From an uncultured Collinsella sp. (GTDB lineage: Bacteria > Actinomycetota > Coriobacteriia > Coriobacteriales > Coriobacteriaceae), in contig UQPP01000059.1 of the NCBI GenBank assembly GCA_900543025.1, forward strand, positions 1 through 7,496: a stretch of 7,496 bases of DNA, given 5' to 3'. This document shows positions 1 to 5,526 of this stretch, piece after piece. Under the pieces are notes generated by a model, which saw nothing but the letters and a program-made list of their open reading frames with translations, was not told the origin of the DNA and searched no databases. Numbering within the stretch: position 1 is the stretch's first letter; the number at the start of each line of letters is the position of its first letter. The position numbers and the translations under genes are program-made.

Positions 1-113
1 TCATAGCTCACGTGGGGCACCGCCGTTGCGGTGGATATTTCGCCCCTTCCACGGCGTGCGAGCTCGGCACCTTCAGTCTTGGTTGCATTCTCGGGCAGTT
101 TTTTGTTACTCAT
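1..113 (-). CDS. N-terminal fragment of an unidentified protein (runs off the window)
   Basis: An ATG at 113-111 opens a frame that stays open for 37 codons to the window edge. It is preceded by a good Shine-Dalgarno sequence, AAGGAG (complement of 123-128), 9 nt upstream. The visible protein begins MSNKKLPENATKTEGAELAR and continues through a basic RRGRGE stretch to PHVSY. It is hydrophilic, with no signal peptide, membrane segment or catalytic motif. The gene starts 43 nt after the stop of the HD-domain gene, with no terminator between, so it is probably the next gene of the nrdG-folE operon. From context it could be another folate gene such as dihydropteroate synthase with an N-terminal extension, but no family motif is in view. 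The start is well supported; the identity is unknown. Confidence 0.6.
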   Translation of the reverse strand, partial: MSNKKLPENATKTEGAELARRGRGEISTATAVPHVSY

Positions 114-156
114 CGCGATCGTCTCCTTCGTTTAGAACCCCGACCGCGCAAACTAA

Positions 157-738
157 CTACACGCGAATCGACAGGTTCTTTTTATCATCGCTCCAGTTGC
201 AAGCATTGCGCGCGGGGCATGCAAAGCAGGCGCGCGACGCTTTGTCGGCTGCATAGAGCAAACGCTCAAGCGGTTGGCTGTTCACGCGCAGCTTTCGATG
301 GCCCAGAATGGCCGTCTTAATGGCTGCGGCATCGGCCGGCTCAAACGCCACGTCATCAGGCATGCCGCCGAGAATTGCATCAGCGACGCGTTCGCTTGCA
401 ACATCATGGGATATACCCGATTCATACTGTTCATCTTTGCCGATATCGTGAAGAAGTGCCGTGGCGTAGATGACCTCGCGGTCAAACTCGAGATCTTCCT
501 CGAGATTCTTAATCCACATAATGCGAGCGACATCGAGCAGATGGTCGATACCGTGGCGGCAGAAGATGCGCCCCGATTCCAGCTGAGCAATGTTGCCCAG
601 GTGGCGCCGGAACAGGCCGTTGGCACAGATGTAATCGATACGAGGCATGACGCCAAAAGGCGCCAGGCCCGAAGCCATAAAACCGCGACGCGGCGTTCCC
701 TCGTCAGTATTCGATGTAAAGTCGTTGACGACTCTCAT
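157..738 (-). CDS. HD-domain metal-dependent phosphohydrolase in a folate-linked operon
   Basis: A predicted cytosolic HD-superfamily hydrolase of 193 aa. Metal-site residues are visible in order: His62 in the FCRHGIDHLLDVAR segment, the His97-Asp98 pair in ALLHDIGK, and Asp165 in the AADKASR segment. His147 (GHRK) is a further candidate. HD proteins of this kind usually remove phosphate or pyrophosphate from nucleotides or related compounds; the substrate here is unknown. After the domain comes a cysteine cluster, Cys171-x2-Cys174-x5-Cys180, followed by NWSDDKKN near the C terminus, which may bind metal. The ATG lies 2 nt after the folE stop (TAACTATG), indicating translational coupling. No strong ribosome binding site precedes Met1, Met21 or Met31. 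From memory, related clostridial proteins begin near Met31 (MPRIDYI), so the first 30 residues may not be translated. Placement after folE makes a pterin-phosphate substrate plausible but unproven. Confidence 0.85.
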   Translation of the reverse strand: MRVVNDFTSNTDEGTPRRGFMASGLAPFGVMPRIDYICANGLFRRHLGNIAQLESGRIFCRHGIDHLLDVARIMWIKNLEEDLEFDREVIYATALLHDIGKDEQYESGISHDVASERVADAILGGMPDDVAFEPADAAAIKTAILGHRKLRVNSQPLERLLYAADKASRACFACPARNACNWSDDKKNLSIRV

Positions 739-740
739 AG

Positions 741-1298
741 TTAGCGTCCCAGCATCCTAAAGAAACGCTCTTCGAGCGCGGGGTCGGTCTCAAAGACGCC
801 GCGGCGAGCGAGCGTCACGGTCTTGGTGCCGGGCTTTTGCACGCCGCGCATGGTCATGCACATATGCTCAGCTTCCATGAGCACAATCGCTCCCTGGGGA
901 GCGAGATAATCCATGAGGGCGTCGGCAACCTGCGCACACAGCTGCTCCTGCAGCTGCAGACGGCGGGCATAAACCTCAACCGTGCGAGCAAGCTTAGAGA
1001 GCCCTGCGACACGGCCGTTGGGGATATAGCCAATGGTAGCCTTGCCATAAAACGGCAGCAGATGATGTTCGCACAGCGAGTAGAACGTGATGTCGCGCTC
1101 GATAACCAAATCGTTCGAAGCGACGGCAAACGTTTTGGACAGGTGCTCCTCGGCACTCTGGTCCATACCGCCGGCGATTTCGCCATACATACGGGCAACG
1201 CGCGCCGGGGTCTCCAGCAGGCCCTCCCGAGTTGGGTCCTCGCCTATGCCCTCAAGCAACAGCTTAATGGCGGCCTCGACTTTTTCCTGATCGACCAT
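741..1298 (-). CDS. folE: GTP cyclohydrolase I
   Basis: GTP cyclohydrolase I, 185 aa, converts GTP to 7,8-dihydroneopterin triphosphate and formate, the first step of folate synthesis, as a cytosolic homodecamer. Family signatures are complete. The N-terminal helix ends in EDPTREGLLETPARVARMY (21-38). Cys76-Glu-His78-His79 in SLCEHHLLPFYGKATIGY and His145-Met-Cys147 supply the zinc ligands (Cys76, His79, Cys147) and catalytic histidines. GLSKLARTVEVYARRLQLQE (99-118) and MRGVQKPGTKT (150-160) also match. Start: the frame is open a further 21 codons upstream, but the ATG at 1298 has a Shine-Dalgarno sequence (GTGAGG, 5 nt away) and gives the usual FolE length. It follows nrdG by 66 nt and precedes the HD gene by 2 nt. 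No promoter is evident in the 66-nt gap, so it is probably co-transcribed with nrdG. Confidence 0.97.
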   Translation of the reverse strand: MVDQEKVEAAIKLLLEGIGEDPTREGLLETPARVARMYGEIAGGMDQSAEEHLSKTFAVASNDLVIERDITFYSLCEHHLLPFYGKATIGYIPNGRVAGLSKLARTVEVYARRLQLQEQLCAQVADALMDYLAPQGAIVLMEAEHMCMTMRGVQKPGTKTVTLARRGVFETDPALEERFFRMLGR

Positions 1299-1364
1299 CT
1301 GGGCCTCACTTTTCCGATTTTGCGTTCGCGCTATGGTACCACGCCCTCCGGCATCGGCCACAAG

Positions 1365-1946
1365 CTACATAGTATGGGTCGAATAGACCGGATCATCACG
1401 CCAAAGTTCAACCGCATCACAAAGCGCAACGCCCTCGCGCTCAGCACGGGCGCGCGTAGCGTTCATATCGATCACGCGCTGATTGCTCGAGCCTCTGAAG
1501 CGCAACGAGATATCGTACAAATCCTGAACGAACGGACCGTCCACCAACATATCGAGGCAGGTAAGGATACGGTCCGTGACCTCGGTATGGTGGCAACCGC
1601 CCGGCATAAGCTCCTCGAGCACATCGCCGGTAAAGCACCAAATGGTCTTGCCCGACTCCACAGGATAGGCCGCACGCACGCGTTCGATAAAGTCAACGAG
1701 CCCGACCTGGTTCTCGGGTTCCATAGGCTCCCCGCCCAGAATCGTCAGGCCATCAATAAAGGGATGGTCAAGACTCTCGATAATTTTGTCCTCGACGGCG
1801 CTATCGAACGGCTCGCCAGCGGCAAAGTCCCACGCGACAGAGTTAAAACAATTCTTGCACCCACGACGGCACCCGCTCACAAACAGAGAAGTACGAACGC
1901 CTTCTCCATCAGCAATGTCGAAATACTTAATGTTCGCGTAGTTCAT
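1365..1946 (-). CDS. nrdG: Anaerobic ribonucleoside-triphosphate reductase activating protein (radical SAM)
   Basis: NrdG, 193 aa, uses a [4Fe-4S] cluster and S-adenosylmethionine to generate the glycyl radical on NrdD. The radical SAM motif is Cys26-x3-Cys30-x2-Cys33 (VSGCRRGCKNCFN), at the same positions as I recall for E. coli NrdG. It follows the typical N-terminal stretch YFDIADGEGVRTSLF. The SAM-binding GGEP is at 71-74 and the family motif DGPFVQDLYDISLRFRGSSN at 136-155. It is somewhat longer than the 154-aa E. coli protein. Start: the open frame extends 52 codons further upstream, but the ATG at 1946 begins MNYANIKYFD, aligns with the family start, and has a GGGAGA ribosome binding site. 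The upstream extension would run through an inverted repeat, so I reject it. nrdD lies upstream on the same strand across 426 nt, an unusually wide spacing for the pair. nrdG is probably the first gene of the nrdG-folE-HD group or is reached by read-through from nrdD. Confidence 0.96.
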   Translation of the reverse strand: MNYANIKYFDIADGEGVRTSLFVSGCRRGCKNCFNSVAWDFAAGEPFDSAVEDKIIESLDHPFIDGLTILGGEPMEPENQVGLVDFIERVRAAYPVESGKTIWCFTGDVLEELMPGGCHHTEVTDRILTCLDMLVDGPFVQDLYDISLRFRGSSNQRVIDMNATRARAEREGVALCDAVELWRDDPVYSTHTM

Positions 1947-1961
1947 AGGTAACTCTCCCGG

Positions 1962-2045
1962 GAGGCCGGGACATATCATCCCGTCCTCAAACATTCTCGG
2001 CCTGCGGCCTGCGAAACTGCGGGCGGGACGATATGTCCCGGCCTC
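1962..2045. repeat. Inverted repeat / hairpin in the nrdG leader
   Basis: Two 25-nt arms (1962-1986 and 2021-2045) are complementary apart from one mismatch (1978/2029) and one G-T pair (1984/2023), with a 34-nt loop. Each arm contains a near-palindrome of its own, GGGACATATCRTCCC in one orientation. The loop carries a tandem GCAGGCC GCAGGCC that can form a small inner hairpin. In minus-strand RNA the stem ends just before the nrdG ribosome binding site (1951-1961). No T-run follows, so it is not a standard intrinsic terminator. It could be a mobile palindromic repeat (REP/MITE-like), an RNA processing or stability element, or a leader control hairpin. Confidence 0.85.
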
Positions 2046-2059
2046 ATGCAAAGGGTAAC

Positions 2060-2206
2060 TCAATGAACGAAGCGAACATCGAGCATAGGGTTCGAGGTCC
2101 AATAAATTCTCAGCTGCAGCTCAACCGCCATTGCAAGCAGATCGTCATTGCAGCTCAACTCATTTCCGCTAAGAACTTCGAGGAGTGAGCAGACCGCATG
2201 CTGCAT
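2060..2206 (-). CDS. Possible small ORF (48 aa) between the nrdG and nrdD palindromes
   Basis: An ATG at 2206-2204 opens a 48-aa frame ending at TGA (2062-2060). The translation looks coding-like: MQHAVCSLLEVLSGNELSCN, then a leucine-rich amphipathic stretch (DDLLAMAVELQLRIYW), ending SNPMLDVRFVH. No clear Shine-Dalgarno sequence precedes the ATG, and the frame stays open upstream through the 2224-2361 inverted repeat. It may therefore be the 3' remnant of a longer gene rather than an intact small gene. It is bounded by palindromes on both sides and ends 15 nt before the 1962-2045 repeat. I recognise no family. Chance openness in GC-rich DNA is a real alternative. Confidence 0.3.
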   Translation of the reverse strand: MQHAVCSLLEVLSGNELSCNDDLLAMAVELQLRIYWTSNPMLDVRFVH

Positions 2207-2223
2207 CTCAGCTACGTCAACTT

Positions 2224-2361
2224 GGCTGCCCCGTAGCGAGGCCCCGGACCTTTGCTCGATATGAGTTCCGCACGAACAGGAGGCGCCAGTGGCGCCTCCG
2301 TCGTGAGCCAGGACTGTCCGAAATAGCGAGTAAAGGTCCGGGGCCTCGCTACGGGACAGCC
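2224..2361. repeat. Long inverted repeat just downstream of nrdD
   Basis: Arms of about 39 nt (2224-2262 and 2323-2361) pair with very few mismatches or wobbles. Each carries the core CCCGTAGCGAGGCCCCGGAC or its complement. The 60-nt interior has its own hairpin at 2279-2299: GGAGGCGCCA against TGGCGCCTCC around a single base. The element starts 11 nt after the nrdD stop, so nrdD mRNA would end in, or pass through, a very stable branched structure. No T-tract follows either hairpin on the minus strand. No flanking target-site duplication is evident. It may be a MITE-like or REP-like insertion, or a 3'-end stabiliser that separates nrdD from nrdG expression. Confidence 0.9.
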
Positions 2362-2372
2362 TGGGATAGTTA

Positions 2373-4595
2373 TTAGAGATGCAGCACGCGGTCGCGGATC
2401 TCCTCGGTTCGACCCTGGTTCCAGAACTGGGTACCGATGTAGCCGCACGTACGACGGGCGACGTTCATCTTCTCCTGGTCGCGGTTGCCGCAGTTGGGGC
2501 ACTCCCATACCAGCTTGCCATCGTCCTCGACAATCTTGATCTCGCCATCGTAGCCGCACACCTGGCAGTAGTCGCTCTTGGTGTTGAGCTCGGCGTACAT
2601 GATGTTGTCGTAGATGTACTGCATCACGCGAATGACAGCCTTGAGGTTGTCCTGCATGTTGGGAACCTCAACGTAGGAGATGGCGCCGCCCGGCGAAAGC
2701 TGCTGGAACATGCCCTCGAACTTGAGCTTATCGAAAGCATCAATCTCCTCGGACACATGAACGTGATAGCTGTTAGTAATGTAGCCCTTGTCCGTCACGC
2801 CCGGGATAATGCCAAAACGGCGCTGCAGGCACTTGGCGAACTTGTAGGTCGTCGACTCCAACGGCGTGCCGTACAGCGAGAAGTCGATATCGCTTTCGGC
2901 CTTCCACTCGGCGCACTTGTCGTTCATGCGCTGCATGACGGCCATGGCAAACGGCGTGCCTTCCTTCTCGGTGTGGCTGTGGCCCGTCATGTACTTGACG
3001 CATTCATACAGGCCGGCATAGCCCAGGCTGATGGTGGAGTATCCGCCCACGAGCAGCTTGTCGATCGTCTCGCCCTTCTTCAGACGAGCGAGGGCGCCGT
3101 ACTGCCACAGAATCGGTGCGGCGTCAGAAAGCGTACCCATCAGGCGCTCATGACGGCACAGCAGGGCACGATGGCAAAGCTCAAGGCGCTCGTCGAAGAT
3201 CTTCCAGAACTTGTCCATGTCCTGATGCGAGCTCAGCGCGACATCAGGCAGGTTGATGGTCACAACGCCCTGGTTAAAGCGACCATAGTACTTGGGCTTG
3301 TTCGGGTCGTAGTTCAGCGCGTTGGCAACATTGTTAAAGCCGTTGCCCGAACGGTCGGGCGTCAGGAAGCTGCGGCAACCCATGCAGGTGTAGCAGTCGC
3401 CGTTGCCGGCGGTCTCGCCCTTCGACAGCTTGAGCTCGCGCATCTTCTTCTCGGAGATGTAGTCGGGCACCATGCGCTTGGCGGTGCACTTGGCAGCCAG
3501 CTGGGTCAGGTAGAAGTACGGGGAATCCTCGTGAACGTTATCGTCCTCGAGTACATAGATAAGCTTGGGGAATGCCGGGGTAATCCAAACGCCGGCCTCG
3601 TTCTTAACGCCCTCGTAGCGCTGGCGAAGCGTCTCCTCCACGATCATGGCAAGGTCGTGCTTCTCCTGGGGCGTACGGGCCTCGTTAAGATACATAAAGA
3701 CCGTCACGAACGGCGCCTGGCCATTCGTGGTCATAAGGGTCACGACCTGATACTGAATCGTCTGGACGCCGCGACGGATCTCGTCACGCAGACGGTCCTC
3801 AACGACTTCGCGAACCTTCTCGGCAGACGCAGAGACGCCAAGCTCATCGAGCTCGCGGGCAACCTCGCCGCGAATCTTCTGACGGCTCACCTCAACAAAG
3901 GGGGCAAGATGGGTCAGCGAGATAGACTGGCCGCCGTACTGGGAGGAAGCAACCTGGGCGATAATCTGCGTCGCGATGTTGCAGGCAGTCGAAAAGCTGT
4001 GCGGCTTCTCGATCAGCGTGCCCGAGATAACGGTGCCGTTCTGGAGCATATCCTCCAGGTTCACCAGGTCACAGTTATGCATGTGCTGGGCGAAGTAGTC
4101 CGAATCGTGGAAGTGAATCAGGCCCTCGTTGTGGGCATCCACGATCTCCTGGGGCAGCAGCACGCGCTGGGTCAGGTCCTTGGAGATCTCGCCGGCCATA
4201 TAGTCGCGCTGAACGGAGTTGACGGTCGGGTTCTTGTTGGAGTTCTCCTGCTTGACCTCTTCGTTGTTGCACTCGATCAGCGACAGAATCTTGTCGTCGG
4301 TCGTGTTCTTCTGGCGCTTCAGGCTCTGAACATAGCGATAGATGATGTAATGGCGAGCGACCTCGTAGCAGTCGAGACGCATGATCTCGTCCTCGACCAG
4401 ATCCTGGATCTCCTCGACCGACACGGTGTGACCCGCGTTCTCGCATGCCTCGGCGACGTTTTGTGCCGCGTAAACCACCTGGCGGTCGGTTAGACGAGAG
4501 CTCTCCTCGACCTCCAAGTTGGCGGCGCGAATCGCATTGACGATCTTATCGATGTCAAAGACAACCTCGGTGCCGCTGCGCTTGATGATCTTCAT
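2373..4595 (-). CDS. nrdD: Anaerobic (class III) ribonucleoside-triphosphate reductase
   Basis: NrdD, 740 aa, is the glycyl-radical enzyme that reduces ribonucleoside triphosphates to dNTPs under anoxia. An ATP-cone regulatory domain fills about residues 1-95 (MKIIKRSGTEVVFDIDKIVN onward). The catalytic barrel follows: HFHDSDYFAQHMHNCDLVN (161-179) contains Cys175, and GDCYTCMGCRSFL (399-411) supplies the second active-site cysteine. Near the C terminus are four zinc-site cysteines, Cys677, Cys680, Cys699 and Cys702 (CQVC...CPNC). The glycyl-radical motif RTCGYIG (715-721) places the radical on Gly718. All key residues are present and the length is normal. Start: a frame open to 4625 exists, but the ATG at 4595 begins the ATP cone and has AAAGAGG 7 nt upstream. 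An NrdR box and promoter lie about 220 nt upstream. The activase gene nrdG is downstream on the same strand beyond two palindromes. Confidence 0.98.
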   Translation of the reverse strand: MKIIKRSGTEVVFDIDKIVNAIRAANLEVEESSRLTDRQVVYAAQNVAEACENAGHTVSVEEIQDLVEDEIMRLDCYEVARHYIIYRYVQSLKRQKNTTDDKILSLIECNNEEVKQENSNKNPTVNSVQRDYMAGEISKDLTQRVLLPQEIVDAHNEGLIHFHDSDYFAQHMHNCDLVNLEDMLQNGTVISGTLIEKPHSFSTACNIATQIIAQVASSQYGGQSISLTHLAPFVEVSRQKIRGEVARELDELGVSASAEKVREVVEDRLRDEIRRGVQTIQYQVVTLMTTNGQAPFVTVFMYLNEARTPQEKHDLAMIVEETLRQRYEGVKNEAGVWITPAFPKLIYVLEDDNVHEDSPYFYLTQLAAKCTAKRMVPDYISEKKMRELKLSKGETAGNGDCYTCMGCRSFLTPDRSGNGFNNVANALNYDPNKPKYYGRFNQGVVTINLPDVALSSHQDMDKFWKIFDERLELCHRALLCRHERLMGTLSDAAPILWQYGALARLKKGETIDKLLVGGYSTISLGYAGLYECVKYMTGHSHTEKEGTPFAMAVMQRMNDKCAEWKAESDIDFSLYGTPLESTTYKFAKCLQRRFGIIPGVTDKGYITNSYHVHVSEEIDAFDKLKFEGMFQQLSPGGAISYVEVPNMQDNLKAVIRVMQYIYDNIMYAELNTKSDYCQVCGYDGEIKIVEDDGKLVWECPNCGNRDQEKMNVARRTCGYIGTQFWNQGRTEEIRDRVLHL

Positions 4596-4817
4596 CCTCT
4601 TGCCTCTTTCGCGTCGTAGCCTCATTGCGCTTCAGAGCCAAACGATGCCCGGCAGGGCTTACCCTGTCTTGCGGCGCCGTCGCGCAATCTGTGTTTTCGA
4701 TAACCATAGGCCCTCATGCGGACAATCCTCGCAGCCAATCAAGGGGCTCAAAGATCCATCCAAATAATGGGGCGAATAAGGTTCTCGTTCTCTGTCCGCC
4801 ATCTATCATACGACAAA
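4596..4817 (-). promoter_or_regulatory. Long 5' leader of nrdD
   Basis: If transcription starts a few bases after the predicted -10 element, the nrdD message carries about 220 nt of untranslated leader. On the minus strand it contains a short hairpin CAGGG-TAAG-CCCTG and several GC-rich segments. It ends in the ribosome binding site AAAGAGG ahead of the ATG. I see no match to a riboswitch class I can recognise by eye (cobalamin, FMN, TPP and SAM signatures are absent), no convincing leader-peptide ORF and no terminator. The length is unusual but may simply be untranslated sequence. Confidence 0.35.
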
Positions 4818-4823
4818 GAGGCA

Positions 4824-4853
4824 TCTATATCCTGTATTCTTTTTTTAGGTCAA
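4824..4853 (-). promoter_or_regulatory. Predicted sigma70-type promoter of nrdD
   Basis: On the minus strand, a -35 element TTGACC (complement of 4848-4853) and a -10 element TATAGA (complement of 4824-4829) are 18 nt apart, with an A-rich spacer. They point toward nrdD, and no other gene lies between. The NrdR box abuts the upstream edge of the -35, an arrangement that fits repression by blocking polymerase. The -10 matches consensus in four of six bases, so the call is moderate. Confidence 0.55.
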
Positions 4854-4869
4854 ACACAACATATAGTGT
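4854..4869. promoter_or_regulatory. NrdR box upstream of nrdD
   Basis: The 16-bp sequence ACACAACATATAGTGT matches the established NrdR-box consensus ACACWATATATWGTGT at 15 of 16 positions and is largely palindromic. NrdR is the ATP-cone transcriptional repressor of bacterial ribonucleotide reductase genes. The position directly upstream of the predicted nrdD -35 is what regulation of class III RNR would need. NrdR boxes usually occur in pairs about three helical turns apart. Only a poor second candidate is visible here (4820-4835, overlapping the -10). The nrdR gene is not in this window. Confidence 0.8.
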
Positions 4870-4955
4870 TTCAGCAGGTCAAAGCAATTGGTCAATTTGC
4901 AGACGCATTATAAATGAAGGCCTCTTGGCAGACTGCTAAAACGTTATCAACCCAA

Positions 4956-5063
4956 CTACCTGCACAGCAGTTTTGAAACCCCCTCAACCGTGCCGCCGCC
5001 AAATAGCACCAAAACCAAGCTGCTCGCGCCAAAAGAATCCAAAAGATTGTCCTTGACCAACAT
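4956..5063 (-). pseudogene. Short coding-like remnant in the gap upstream of nrdD
   Basis: This minus-strand frame is open from after the TAG at 5111-5109 to the TAG at 4958-4956. It can be read from an ATG at 5063 to give 35 aa: MLVKDNLLDSFGASSLVLVL followed by FGGGTVEGVSKLLCR. There is no ribosome binding site. The pattern 'LL..FGA..L-hydrophobic-FGGGTVE' resembles the early Rossmann-like segment of iron-containing alcohol dehydrogenases (GA..vLl.yGGGsv), so it may be a decayed fragment of such a gene. This is resemblance by eye only. A chance open frame is possible, and nothing recognisable continues in any frame on either side. Confidence 0.25.
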
Positions 5064-5183
5064 GTTGCGGTCATGATGGGCCAGGACACATGCAATCTGC
5101 CGGCACCCCTACGGGATACAAAGACCATCGCGTACGGACCTTGGATCAATATTTGATGACTTATTTGGCGGCGCGCTTGGTGG

Positions 5184-5222
5184 CAAAAAACAAAACAGCC
5201 CAGAGGACATAGCCTCTGAGCT
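5184..5222 (-). terminator. Intrinsic terminator after the tRNA-Gly/tRNA-Val pair
   Basis: On the minus strand, a 10-bp stem (AGCTCAGAGG with CCTCTGGGCT, including one G-T pair) closes a 6-nt loop CTATGT. It is followed by the T-rich run GTTTTGTTTTTTG. It begins 9 nt after the CCA end of tRNA-Val, a classical Rho-independent terminator for the tRNA transcript. Confidence 0.85.
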
Positions 5223-5231
5223 GCGAACATT

Positions 5232-5306
5232 TGGTGGGCGTTAGAAGATTTGAACTTCTGACCTCTTCCGTGTCAGGGAAGCGCTCTCCCCCTGAGCTAA
5301 ACGCCC
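5232..5306 (-). tRNA. tRNA-Val (anticodon GAC)
   Basis: A 75-nt cloverleaf with encoded CCA. The acceptor GGGCGTT pairs with AACGCCC, followed by discriminator A. The D arm contains AGCTCAGGGGGAGAGC. The anticodon arm CTTCC-CTGACAC-GGAAG places GAC at positions 34-36. The T arm is AGAAG-TTCAAAT-CTTCT. It reads valine codons GUC and GUU. It lies 3 nt after the CCA of tRNA-Gly and shares that gene's promoter and terminator. Confidence 0.95.
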
Positions 5307-5309
5307 AAA

Positions 5310-5385
5310 TGGAGCGGACAACGGGGCTCGAACCCGCGACCCCAACCTTGGCAAGGTTGTGCTCTACCAACTGAGCCATGTCCGC
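5310..5385 (-). tRNA. tRNA-Gly (anticodon GCC), copy 1
   Basis: A 76-nt cloverleaf with encoded CCA. The acceptor is GCGGACA with TGTCCGC and discriminator T. The D arm is GCTCAGTTGGTAGAGC. The anticodon arm CAACC-TTGCCAA-GGTTG gives GCC. The T arm is CGGGG-type with the loop TTCGAGC. It reads GGC and GGU. It is first in a two-tRNA transcript with tRNA-Val. The 55 nt that can be compared are identical to the second copy at the right end of the window. Confidence 0.96.
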
Positions 5386-5397
5386 TTACGAGGATTA

Positions 5398-5426
5398 ATC
5401 TTACGTGATACCCGCATCCTATGCAA
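5398..5426 (-). promoter_or_regulatory. Promoter of the tRNA-Gly/tRNA-Val transcript
   Basis: On the minus strand, -35 TTGCAT (complement of 5421-5426) and -10 TAAGAT (complement of 5398-5403) are separated by exactly 17 nt. The first tRNA base lies 12 nt downstream of the -10. Immediately upstream is an A/T-rich block with AACTTTT and AAAAGTT arms (5428-5444), which resembles an UP element as found at stable-RNA promoters. Confidence 0.65.
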
Positions 5427-5526
5427 GAACTTTTTTGAAAAGTTTTGCGACGCCCTCGCGAACCTCGCGAAGACATCAGCCACCACGGAAGGTGTAGGCA
5501 AACGCAAACTCGCCGCAAGAGGCCCC

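Noticed and set aside
837..1952. Plus-strand open frame (371 codons) opposite folE and nrdG
   Set aside because: It spans two well-supported genes and their gap on the other strand, has no ribosome binding site context of its own, and shows no domain.
2379..4493. Long plus-strand open frame (704 codons) opposite nrdD
   Set aside because: It is the antisense shadow of a complete, motif-rich nrdD in GC-rich DNA. Its translation is a Val/Leu/Ala/His-rich string without any recognisable motif.
4820..4835. Second NrdR box partner
   Set aside because: Only 9 of 16 positions match, and spacing to the good box is 34 bp rather than the usual 31-32. It is mentioned as a candidate only.
4892..5230. 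Minus-strand 112-codon open frame upstream of nrdD
   Set aside because: It begins in the tRNA terminator region, is very rich in Trp and Cys with no domain, and overlaps a more coding-like alternative frame. It is probably spurious.
5428..5444. AACTTTT-TTG-AAAAGTT palindrome as a terminator of the alpha-glucosidase transcript
   Set aside because: The stem is A/T only with no following T-run. It sits just upstream of the tRNA -35, where an UP-like element is the better reading.
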